Source: Hymenobacter sp. 15J16-1T3B | Lineage (GTDB): Bacteria > Bacteroidota > Bacteroidia > Cytophagales > Hymenobacteraceae | Length of the DNA: 64,000 bases | Direction of reading: 5' to 3' | Assembly: GCF_020711235.1 (NCBI RefSeq) | Contig: NZ_JAJFAV010000005.1 | Coordinates: 248,001 to 312,000, forward strand | In this document: positions 10,159-17,288 of the stretch, in pieces | Layout: the number at the start of each line of letters is the position of its first letter | Position numbering within the stretch: the first letter of the stretch is position 1 | Translations under genes and position numbers: made by a program | The notes under the pieces: generated by a model | What the model saw: only the letters and a program-made list of their open reading frames with translations | The model's database searches: none | Told to the model about the DNA's origin: nothing

Positions 10159-10976
10159 TGGAAACCGCCCTGACCTTCGCCCAGCCCGGGCTGCTCACCC
10201 AGCTGCGCCGCTCCCTCGCGGCCGACGTGCTCAAGCTCAAGCACACCCCGGCCCTGTGGCTGACTTTGGGCAGCGGGGCGCTGCCGGTGCTGCTCTTCGC
10301 CCTGATTTTCTTCTTCAAGGGCCAGTTTATCCTCAAGCCCGGTGAGAACCCCTGGCCGGCCTACATCCTGCAGAGCTGGCAAACGGCCACCGGCCTGCTG
10401 CTGCCCCTGTTCGTGGTGCTGCTCAGCAGCTTGGTGCTGCACACCGAAAACAAGGCGCTGGCCTGGAAACACCTCTACGCCCAGCCGCTGAGCCGCGCCG
10501 CAGTGTTTGGCAGCAAGCTGCTGGTGCTGCTAGGCCTGAATCTGCTGGCGCAGGTGGTGTACGCGGTGCTGCTCGTGGCGTCGGGCTGGCTGCTGGGCGT
10601 GCTGCGCCCCGGCCTGCACTTCGCCGACTTCGCCGCGCCGCTGGGCGCCATCGTGCCGCTGCTCTGGCACACGTTCGTGGCCACGCTCGGCATTTTGGCC
10701 CTGCAGTACGTGGCGGCGCTGTGGTGGCGCAGCTTCGCGGCGCCGGTGGCCGTGGGCATGGCCTGCACCATTGTCGCCCTCACGCTGATGCGCTGGGAGT
10801 ACATCAACTGGGTGCCCTACGCCGCGCCGCTGCTCAGCCTGAAAGCCGTGGGCAAGGGCCTGGCCGTGGGCTGGGCGCTGTCGACCTCGGGGCTGCTGGC
10901 CCTAGGCTGGGCCGCCGCCGCGCTGCTGCTGGGCTACGTGCTGCTGGGCTTCCGCCACGAGGGCGCCGCTCGCTGA
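10158..10976 (+). CDS. ABC-2 type permease
   Basis: 272 aa with about six hydrophobic helices. The N-terminal LAADVLKLKHTPALWLTL matches the cytoplasmic lead-in of lantibiotic-immunity/ABC-2 permeases, which is followed by a first TM and a loop with KPGENPWPAYI. It is the membrane partner of the preceding ATPase (start and stop codons overlap). It probably exports a peptide antibiotic or lipid-linked compound, which is a family-level inference. No further gene follows in the operon. Confidence 0.88.
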   Translation: METALTFAQPGLLTQLRRSLAADVLKLKHTPALWLTLGSGALPVLLFALIFFFKGQFILKPGENPWPAYILQSWQTATGLLLPLFVVLLSSLVLHTENKALAWKHLYAQPLSRAAVFGSKLLVLLGLNLLAQVVYAVLLVASGWLLGVLRPGLHFADFAAPLGAIVPLLWHTFVATLGILALQYVAALWWRSFAAPVAVGMACTIVALTLMRWEYINWVPYAAPLLSLKAVGKGLAVGWALSTSGLLALGWAAAALLLGYVLLGFRHEGAAR

Positions 10977-11331
10977 AGTAGCGCCTATATATCCTGACCA
11001 CAATTTTGTCTGCCGGAAATGCAACCCCGCCCCGAATCGCCCCGACCCTTGTCCCAAATGCTCCTAGAACGACCGGCCTGTGCTACCGCTTATCACATAA
11101 TCGAGTGATTGTCTGACGACGAAATCCGCCGGTCCTTTGCCCTGAAATAGACCTGCTTACCGGCGGCCACCCACCGCCACATACCCGCCGCGGGCGCCCA
11201 GTATCCGCCGCCCACCTGTTCCGCTTACAGTTCACGGCGCTGCCTCGCCGGAGCCGCTTTCGGCGTCCGGCAGCGCGGCTACTTCCGCAGCCTTTCTGTA
11301 GTAGCGTCCCTCCTCCGCCCTCCCTTTATCC
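10977..11331. other. 355-bp intergenic region upstream of the TonB receptor
   Basis: No ORF with coding character, no RNA gene and no strong hairpin. The region probably holds the promoter and leader of the outer-membrane receptor gene at 11332. The final 40 bases are C/T-rich, and no good TAnnTTTG box was found. Confidence 0.6.
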
Positions 11332-13944
11332 ATGAAGAATTCCTTACTCCTGCTGCTCGCCTCCGCGGGCTTGCTTGCCACCGAAGCGGCCGCTCAGGCC
11401 CCAGCCACCCGCCCCGCCGGCCCCCCGCCCGGCGCGCCCGCCAGCGGCGCGCCCACCGGTGCCCCGGGCGGCGCCAGCCCCAAGGCCACCATCCTGCCCG
11501 CGGCCCCGCGCGGCAACGGCCGCATCTCGGGCACCGTGCTCGACGCCTCCACCAAGCAGCCGGTAGAATTTGCCACCGTGGCCCTGCTGCCCGCCACCGG
11601 CGAGCAGCCCCTCGACGGGGCCGTGGCCGACGACAAGGGCCGCTTCTCGCTGAAAGGCCTCGCGCCCGGCTCCTACCGGCTGTCCGTGAGCTTTATCGGC
11701 TACGGCGCGGTGGTGCAGCCCGTCACGCTGGCCGAGGGCAAAATGAGCGTGGATCTGGGCTCGGTGGCGCTGCAGTCGCAGGCCAAGCAGCTGGGCGAAG
11801 TGCAGGTAACGGGCGAGCGGCCCGTGGTGGAAAGCAAGCCCGACCGCCTCGTGTACAACGCCGCCCAAGACAACACCAACAAGGGCGGCACCGCCGCCGA
11901 TGTGCTGCGCAAGGCCCCGATGGTATCGGTGGACCCGGACGGCAACCTGCAGCTGCGCGGCTCGGGCAACGTGCGCGTGCTCATCAACGGCAAGCCCTCG
12001 GCCATCGTGGCCAACGACGTGGCCCAAGCCCTGAAGCAGCTGCCCGGCGACCAGATCAAAAACGTGGAGGTGATTACCAACCCCTCGGCGAAGTACGATT
12101 CGGAGGGCTCGGCCGGCATCATCAATATTGTGCTGAAGGAGAATAACCTGCAGGGCGTCAATGGCAACGTCGGCCTGGCGGCGGGCACGCGCAACTCCAA
12201 CGGCAACTTCAGCCTGAACGCCCGCAAGGGCAAGGTGGGCTTCAACTCGGCCCTGAACGGCTGGGCGTTCTACGCCCCGGGCGTGCAGGCCGTAGACCGC
12301 AACACCTACGACCGCGCCGGCAACCTCATCAGCACGCTTACGCAGCGCAACACCGGCCGCGGCGGCGGGGGCGGCGGCAACCTGCGCCTGGGCGTGGACT
12401 ACGAGCCGGCTCCGAACCACGCGCTGAACCTGACGGTAAACGGCAACCTGTTTCGCAACGGCAACCACGCCGACGTGAGCCAGACCTTCACGCCCGGCAA
12501 CGACCGCCGCAGCAACTACGACCGGGAGCTGGAACAGAAATTCCGCAACCAGAACTTCGACCTGACCGGCTCCTACACCCGCTCGTTTGGGCAGCAGAGC
12601 CGCCGGGAGTGGTCGGTGCTGGCGCAACACTCGCGCAACACCAACCGCCGCGAGTACGACATCGACCAGTTTGACCTCTACCAGGAGCACCTGACGCCCT
12701 TCTACCAGGAATCGAGCCTGAACCGGGCGCGCAACGTGGAAACGACCCTGCAGACCGACTACGTGCACCCGCTCTCGGAGAAGCAGACGGTGGAAGTGGG
12801 CGCCAAGATGATTCTGCGCGACGTGTACAGCAACTACTCGGTGGACACAGCCGGCACGCGCGGCGTGTTCGGGCAGAACGGCAGCCTGACCAACATCTTC
12901 GACTACACCCAAAACGTGACGGCGGGCTACGCCACCTACGCCACGCCGCTGGGCAAGAAGTACAACGTGCGCCTCGGCGGCCGTGTGGAGCGCACCGACA
13001 TCGAGGGCAACTTCCAGGGCGACGCCGGCCGCTTCACGCTGGACTACACCAACGTGCTGCCCAACGTGAGCCTGACGCGCAACCTCAAGCAGCAGGGCTC
13101 CACCATCCGGGCCAGCTACACGCGCCGCATTCAGCGCCCGAGCATCTTCTTCCTAAACCCCTACGTCAACCGCATCGACCCCTTCAACATTCAGCGCGGC
13201 AACCCGAGCCTGAATGCGGAGTTTGCCGACAACTACGAGCTGAACTGGAACACCTTCGTGAAGGGCTCGGTGATTAACCTGACCGGCTACGCCCGCATCA
13301 CCAACAACGCCATCGAGGCCGTGCGCACCACGCGCGACACGCTGGTCAACGGCGTGACGCGGCAGATTCTGACCGGCACCTACGGCAACGTGGCCCGCAA
13401 CCAGACCTTCGGCCTGAACGCCTTCGGCTCGGTGAAGCCCCTGCCGAAGTGGGACGTGAGCGGCAACGTGAACGTGTCGTACGTGTACCTGAAAAGCCAG
13501 GCCCTGCAGACGACCAACTCCGGCCTGATGTACTCGGCCAACATCAACTCGGGCTACAAGTTCGACAAGGGCATCAGCCTGCAGTTCTTCGGCATGCTGA
13601 ACTCGCGCCGCGTGCAGCTGCAGGGCACGTCTTCGGCCTGGAGCATGTACGCCATCGGGGTGCGCAAGGACCTGTTTAAGGGCAAGGGCGACCTGACGCT
13701 GAACGCCGACAACCCGTTCACCAAGTTCCGCCGCCTGGAAAACAACTTCCGCACCCGCTACTTCGACGACCCCTCGCTGGTGCAGTCGGATCAGCGCAAC
13801 ACCACCAACATCTACCAGCGCGGCGTACGTCTGGCCTTCAACTACCGCTTCGGCAAGCTGGAGAACAAGCCCCAGCGCCCGCGCCGCAGCATCCGCAACG
13901 ACGACCAGAAAGGCGGCGGCGACGGCGGCCAGGGCGGCAACTAA
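11332..13944 (+). CDS. Outer-membrane TonB-dependent-receptor-like beta-barrel protein
   Basis: 870 aa. Signal peptide 1-22 (MKNSLLLLLASAGLLATEAA), then about 35 residues very rich in Pro/Ala/Gly, then a CarboxypepD_reg-like Ig domain (about 60-150, RISGTVLDASTKQPVEFATV), a plug (about 170-270, with RKAPMVSVDPDGNLQLRGSG and NVEVITNPSAKYDSEGSAGI) and a C-terminal 22-strand-type barrel of the OMP_b-brl_3 family. Such proteins import large ligands across the outer membrane with TonB/ExbBD, or serve as barrels of unknown ligand. There is no SusD-like lipoprotein partner nearby, so this is not a polysaccharide-utilisation locus. A terminator follows. The C-terminal tail is basic and glycine-rich. 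Confidence 0.9.
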   Translation: MKNSLLLLLASAGLLATEAAAQAPATRPAGPPPGAPASGAPTGAPGGASPKATILPAAPRGNGRISGTVLDASTKQPVEFATVALLPATGEQPLDGAVADDKGRFSLKGLAPGSYRLSVSFIGYGAVVQPVTLAEGKMSVDLGSVALQSQAKQLGEVQVTGERPVVESKPDRLVYNAAQDNTNKGGTAADVLRKAPMVSVDPDGNLQLRGSGNVRVLINGKPSAIVANDVAQALKQLPGDQIKNVEVITNPSAKYDSEGSAGIINIVLKENNLQGVNGNVGLAAGTRNSNGNFSLNARKGKVGFNSALNGWAFYAPGVQAVDRNTYDRAGNLISTLTQRNTGRGGGGGGNLRLGVDYEPAPNHALNLTVNGNLFRNGNHADVSQTFTPGNDRRSNYDRELEQKFRNQNFDLTGSYTRSFGQQSRREWSVLAQHSRNTNRREYDIDQFDLYQEHLTPFYQESSLNRARNVETTLQTDYVHPLSEKQTVEVGAKMILRDVYSNYSVDTAGTRGVFGQNGSLTNIFDYTQNVTAGYATYATPLGKKYNVRLGGRVERTDIEGNFQGDAGRFTLDYTNVLPNVSLTRNLKQQGSTIRASYTRRIQRPSIFFLNPYVNRIDPFNIQRGNPSLNAEFADNYELNWNTFVKGSVINLTGYARITNNAIEAVRTTRDTLVNGVTRQILTGTYGNVARNQTFGLNAFGSVKPLPKWDVSGNVNVSYVYLKSQALQTTNSGLMYSANINSGYKFDKGISLQFFGMLNSRRVQLQGTSSAWSMYAIGVRKDLFKGKGDLTLNADNPFTKFRRLENNFRTRYFDDPSLVQSDQRNTTNIYQRGVRLAFNYRFGKLENKPQRPRRSIRNDDQKGGGDGGQGGN

Positions 13945-13999
13945 CGCGGGTTTAAGGGCACGGTGGTGAGTGAGTGTCCCCCGGCTCGTTTTTTCCCGG

Positions 14000-14038
14000 C
14001 AGCAGGCGTTCCAGTGGGGCGCCTGCTGTTTTTGTTTT
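14000..14038 (+). terminator. Terminator after the TonB receptor gene
   Basis: CAGCAGGCG and CGCCTGCTG form a 9-bp stem with an 11-nt loop, followed by TTTTTGTTTT. It lies 55 nt after the receptor stop codon. Confidence 0.8.
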
Positions 14039-14228
14039 CGGGTTAGGCTGCCGGGGCCGGGTAGACCCACCCCAAACGCTTCGACGCGACGACGGCCCCG
14101 TTCACACAGCGGCAGGCCTTGCTGGGCGAAACTCCCGGCGGGATGGGGGCCGGCCGGCGCACCTTTGTCATGTCGAACGGGCACAACGGCCCGCGCACCT
14201 CTTCCCAACCGCTTTTTCAGCCGCCCTC

Positions 14229-14408
14229 ATGAAAGCCACCGTCCTCGCCCGCCTCGCTTCGCTGTTCCTGGTTGTAGCCCTGCTGCTGCCCTCGCTGGAC
14301 GCGGCCGCGGCCCGCCCGGCCAACTTCGGCCGTCGCGGCAAGACGGGGATGCACCGCCCGGTGTATAAGAAGTACCAGCCCGGCTGCCGCTGGCTGTTTC
14401 AGAAATAA
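14229..14408 (+). CDS. Small secreted basic protein, unknown function
   Basis: 59 aa from ATG 14229. Longer in-frame readings back to 13974 run through the terminator and are unlikely. Residues 1-28 form a clear signal peptide (MKATVLARLASLFLVVALLL, then PSLDAAAARP). The mature part of about 30 residues is strongly basic, contains MHRPVYKKYQPGCRWLF and has one cysteine. Similar tiny exported proteins recur in Hymenobacter-type genomes without known role, as far as I recall. It has its own terminator directly downstream. Confidence 0.6.
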   Translation: MKATVLARLASLFLVVALLLPSLDAAAARPANFGRRGKTGMHRPVYKKYQPGCRWLFQK

Positions 14409-14460
14409 TTTTCGCGCCGCCGCAGCTCCAAGGCTGCGCCTACTACCACACCTGCCCCAA

Positions 14461-14498
14461 AAGCCCACCGGTCCGACACACCGCCGGTGGGCTTTTTT
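14461..14498 (+). terminator. Terminator after the small secreted protein
   Basis: AAGCCCACCGG and CCGGTGGGCTT form a perfect 11-bp stem, followed by a run of six T. The A-rich left flank also makes it usable from the other side. Confidence 0.85.
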
Positions 14499-14568
14499 CA
14501 GTTGGTGAAGTGGTGAATTGGTGGGTTTGATGGCCTCACGTCACTCACAATTTCCCCACTTCATCATT

Positions 14569-15312
14569 TTACCCTTGCCAGATGGCCCAGGCGGCTTCGG
14601 CTTGTAGGCAGAGCATTTCGAACCCGTTTTGGGCGTGGGCACCCCGCTCCCGGCCGCGGCGCAGAAACTCGGTTTCGCGCGGGTTGTACACCAAGTCGAA
14701 CAGGTAATGCTGCGGGGTGAGCAGGTGGTACGGGATGTCGGGGCAGGCCTCCACCTGCGGGTAGGTGCCCAGCGGCGTGGTGTTGACGATGAGCGTGTGC
14801 TCGGCCAGCAGCTGCGGGGTGAGGTCGGCGTAGGTGAGGCCGCGGCTCATGGGGTCCCGGGATACGAGCCAGTAGCGGATGTCTAGCTCGCGCAGGGCCA
14901 CTTCCACGGCCTTGGCCGCGCCGCCGGTGCCGAGCACCAGCGCCCCGGCCGCCGCCCCGCGCAGCGGGTAAAAGCGCCGCAGCGAGTCGCGGAAGCCGGC
15001 GTAGTCGGTGTTGTGGCCGATGAGCCGGCCTTCGGGCCCAAACTGAACCGTATTCACTGCCCCGACGCGGCCGGCCGAGGGCGCCAGCTCGTCGAGGTAA
15101 GGAATGATTTGCTCCTTGTAGGGAATGGTCACGTTCAGGCCGCGCAGCTGCGGATGGGCGGCCAGCAGCGGGGCTAAGTCGCGGATGTCCGCCAGCTCGA
15201 AGGCCTCGTAAGTACAATCATCCAGCCCGAGGTGCTCGAACTTGCGCTGGAAGTAGGTGGGCGAAAACGAGTGCGTCAGTGTCCGCCCGATGAGGCCAAA
15301 TTCCCGGTTCAT
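14569..15312 (-). CDS. aroE: Shikimate dehydrogenase
   Basis: 247 aa from ATG 15312; the upstream extension to 15405 crosses a terminator and is not used. The enzyme reduces 3-dehydroshikimate to shikimate with NADPH in aromatic amino acid biosynthesis. The shikimate-binding SFSPTY (15-20), catalytic Lys66 in NVTIPYKE, NTDYAG (101-106) and the nucleotide-binding loop GTGGAAK (128-134) are all present. The protein is slightly shorter than the E. coli enzyme, as is usual in Bacteroidota. The gene lies downstream of dedA but is separated from it by a terminator. Confidence 0.96.
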   Translation of the reverse strand: MNREFGLIGRTLTHSFSPTYFQRKFEHLGLDDCTYEAFELADIRDLAPLLAAHPQLRGLNVTIPYKEQIIPYLDELAPSAGRVGAVNTVQFGPEGRLIGHNTDYAGFRDSLRRFYPLRGAAAGALVLGTGGAAKAVEVALRELDIRYWLVSRDPMSRGLTYADLTPQLLAEHTLIVNTTPLGTYPQVEACPDIPYHLLTPQHYLFDLVYNPRETEFLRRGRERGAHAQNGFEMLCLQAEAAWAIWQG

Positions 15313-15346
15313 GCGCCCTTGCTGGTTGGTTTCTAACCCGAACAAA

Positions 15347-15384
15347 CAAAAAAATCCGCCCCGGCCAAAGCGGCTCGGGGCGGA
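15347..15384 (-). terminator. Terminator after dedA
   Basis: On the minus strand TCCGCCCC pairs with GGGGCGGA around a GC-rich loop, followed by a run of eight T. It lies in the 99-bp gap between the dedA stop and the aroE start. Confidence 0.88.
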
Positions 15385-15411
15385 CTGCAACTTTCTATTG
15401 TCCAAATCCAG

Positions 15412-16062
15412 TTAGCGCGTGGCCGGCGTGCGGCGCTGCTTGATGAACTCGAACACGGCCGGCAGCAAAGACAGCACGATGATGGCCAGCACCACCAGCG
15501 AGAAATTCTTCTGCACGATGGGAATCTGCCCGAAGAAGTAGCCGGCGCCGGTCAGCAGCACCACCCACAGCACCGCGCCCACCAGGTTGTAGGAGAGAAA
15601 CTTAGTGTAGCTCATGGTGCCCACACCCGCAATGAAGGGCGCGAAGGTGCGGATGATGGGGATAAAGCGGGCCAGGATGATGGTTTTGGCGCCGTGCTTC
15701 TCGTAGAACTCCTGGGTGCGCAGCAGATGCTCCCGCTTCAGGAAGCGGTAGTCGCGCCGGAACACCCGCGGCCCGATAAAGTCGCCAATGTGATAATTGA
15801 GCGCGTCGCCGAGCACGGCGGCCACCACGAGCAGCAGCATGAGCAGGCCCACGCTGAGCGGGCTGCCGTCGAGGGCGGCCAGCGAGCCGGCGGCAAACAA
15901 CAGCGAGTCGCCGGGCAGGAAGGGCAGCACCACCACGCCGGTTTCCACGAAGATGATTAGGAACAGGATGGCGTACGTCCAGGTGCCGTACTGCTGCACC
16001 AGCTCGGTCAGGTGCTTATCGAGGTGAAGAACGATGTCGACGAAGTCCTTGAGGATTTCCAT
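15412..16062 (-). CDS. DedA-family membrane protein
   Basis: 216 aa, standard DedA length, with four to five hydrophobic helices. Family motifs are FVETGVVVLPFLPGDSLLF (about 40-58), the basic GPRVFRRDYRFLKREHL stretch, FYEKHGAKTIILARFIPIIR and TFAPFIAGVGTMSYTKFLSY. DedA proteins act in the inner membrane; some are undecaprenyl-phosphate or phospholipid flippases, and others are linked to proton-motive-force homeostasis. A TAGCTTTG promoter box lies 22 bp upstream of the start codon. Which lipid this copy handles cannot be told. Confidence 0.94.
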   Translation of the reverse strand: MEILKDFVDIVLHLDKHLTELVQQYGTWTYAILFLIIFVETGVVVLPFLPGDSLLFAAGSLAALDGSPLSVGLLMLLLVVAAVLGDALNYHIGDFIGPRVFRRDYRFLKREHLLRTQEFYEKHGAKTIILARFIPIIRTFAPFIAGVGTMSYTKFLSYNLVGAVLWVVLLTGAGYFFGQIPIVQKNFSLVVLAIIVLSLLPAVFEFIKQRRTPATR

Positions 16063-16084
16063 ACGGGCGTGAGGGATTAGCCCG

Positions 16085-16092
16085 CAAAGCTA
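16085..16092 (-). promoter_or_regulatory. -7 promoter box for dedA
   Basis: TAGCTTTG on the minus strand fits TAnnTTTG, 22 bp before the dedA ATG. No convincing -33 TTTG is seen at the expected distance. Confidence 0.5.
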
Positions 16093-16259
16093 CGGCCTTG
16101 GCGCCAAAGCACACGTAACCAGCCGCCCCCTGCCGCGAAAAGTGGCGCAGGCAGCTCCCGCCGGCGTCCGGTGCTGGCCGGCAGCCGCCCGCTATTCCGC
16201 CAGCTTCAGGCCGGGGCGCCCTGACTCCGGCGCGCAGAGCCAAGGCACCAAGCCGCCAA

Positions 16260-16649
16260 CTACAACACGCTGATGGGCACCTTGTGCTCGTCGATGGCCA
16301 CGAAGGTGAAGGTGCCGGACACCGCGTCGAGGCGCACGTCGGAGTACATTTCCTCGATGTGAATGTCCACCGTCACGTCCAGGCTCTTGGTGCCGATGCG
16401 CGAGATGCGGCCGATCAGCTCCACGATGGTGCCGGCCGGAATGGGCATGCGGAAGTTGATGCGGTCCGAGGAAACGGTGACCATGCGCTTGCGGCTGAAG
16501 CGGGTGGCGGCAATGAAGGCCACTTCGTCCATGAGCTGCATGGCCGTGCCGCCGAAGAGCGTGTCGTAGTGGTTGGTGGTGTTCGGAAACACGGCCTTGA
16601 ACAGGCGGGTTTCGGCGGCGGCAATGCGCGGGGCGAGGTCCGGAGTCAT
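16260..16649 (-). CDS. Acyl-CoA thioesterase (hotdog fold, YciA/BACH type)
   Basis: 129 aa from ATG 16649; a GTG at 16715 would add 22 unconserved residues. It is a single hotdog domain that hydrolyses acyl-CoA to free acid and CoA in the cytoplasm. The family motif NHYDTLFGGTAMQLMDEVAF (26-45) includes N26 and catalytic Asp41. RKRMVTVSSDRINFRMPIPA, GRISRIGTKSLDVTVDI and the C-terminal GTFTFVAID also match acyl-CoA hydrolases. The gene is the first one downstream of a cobalamin riboswitch on the same strand (about 170 nt away), which is unexpected for this family. Confidence 0.92.
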   Translation of the reverse strand: MTPDLAPRIAAAETRLFKAVFPNTTNHYDTLFGGTAMQLMDEVAFIAATRFSRKRMVTVSSDRINFRMPIPAGTIVELIGRISRIGTKSLDVTVDIHIEEMYSDVRLDAVSGTFTFVAIDEHKVPISVL

Positions 16650-16821
16650 GCGGAAAATGGGGTGAAGCCGCAACGGCAGTGGCCGCACGCCTCCCCTACT
16701 CCGCCCCCGGCCCACACGGACGCGCCCGCCCCGGCCCGGGCACAGGGGCCCCGGCAGCGGCGGTGCAGCTTCAATTGGCCCGACGGCAGCTCCTGGTCGC
16801 GGAAGCGTGCGTCACGTCGTA

Positions 16822-16995
16822 GGTAGGCAAGTCTCCTGGCTTGTAACGGGGCGGCCGGCCTTCTCGCTTCGGGGCGCGAAGCAATGGCGCGCGGGGGCGG
16901 CCCGGACTAGTGTTACTTACAGTTGCGCGTCAGCCCGTGAATCACACACGGTTCCTTTTTCAGCCAGGCCACGAGGCCCGGCACCGTTCTACGGC
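16822..16995 (-). promoter_or_regulatory. Cobalamin (B12) riboswitch
   Basis: On the minus strand the order of elements is that of the AdoCbl riboswitch: a GGTGCC lead-in, then AAAAAGGAACCGTG in the AAAGGGAA-type P3/P4 region, GATTCACGGGCTGACGCGCA with ACTGTAA (the conserved core and B12 box region), a variable GC-rich hairpin (P7-P11), and AAGCCAGGAGACTTGCCT, which closes the structure. The outer stem can be closed by CGTAG and CTACG. It binds cobalamin in the nascent mRNA and usually turns downstream expression off. The next gene in that direction is the thioesterase at 16649. No btuB, cobalamin-synthesis, metE or nrd gene is near. Confidence 0.88.
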
Positions 16996-17062
16996 AATTG
17001 CGGATGGCAAAGAACTGCCCGCAAGGTAGCGCCTAGCGCTAAAACAGCCCGTCGAAAAAGAA

Positions 17063-17277
17063 CGTCATCCTGAGGCGCAGCTGAAGGACCTTCCTCGAAC
17101 CCCGCACCGCCGCGACCTAAGAAGTGCAGATGCTTTTTCGGCAATAGCTACCAACGAAGAAGCGCAGCCACCTCGCCCGGACGATGGGGCGTTGGTGGCT
17201 GCGCATTTCGGTTGGTGCGGGGTGCGAGGAAGAACCTTGACTACGTCGACCTTCGGTTCGCTCTGCTCAGGATGACG
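17063..17277. repeat. REP/MITE-like palindrome, copy 2
   Basis: Outer arms start CGTCATCCTGAG at both ends and run inward with GAAGGACCTT or its variants. A second nested inverted repeat, TTCCTCGAACCCCGCACC versus TTCCTCGCACCCCGCACC, follows. At the centre a stem of 11 bp (GCGCAGCCACC / GGTGGCTGCGC, 17162-17204) can form. It shares the core with the element at 6879-6981. No ORF lies inside, so it is probably a non-autonomous dispersed element. The central hairpin might also end the sorbosone-dehydrogenase transcript. Confidence 0.75.
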
Positions 17278-17288
17278 GTCAAATACAG

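Noticed and set aside
11332-13944. Polysaccharide-utilisation locus around the TonB receptor
   Set aside because: No SusD-like lipoprotein, glycoside hydrolase or hybrid regulator lies nearby; the receptor is a stand-alone gene.
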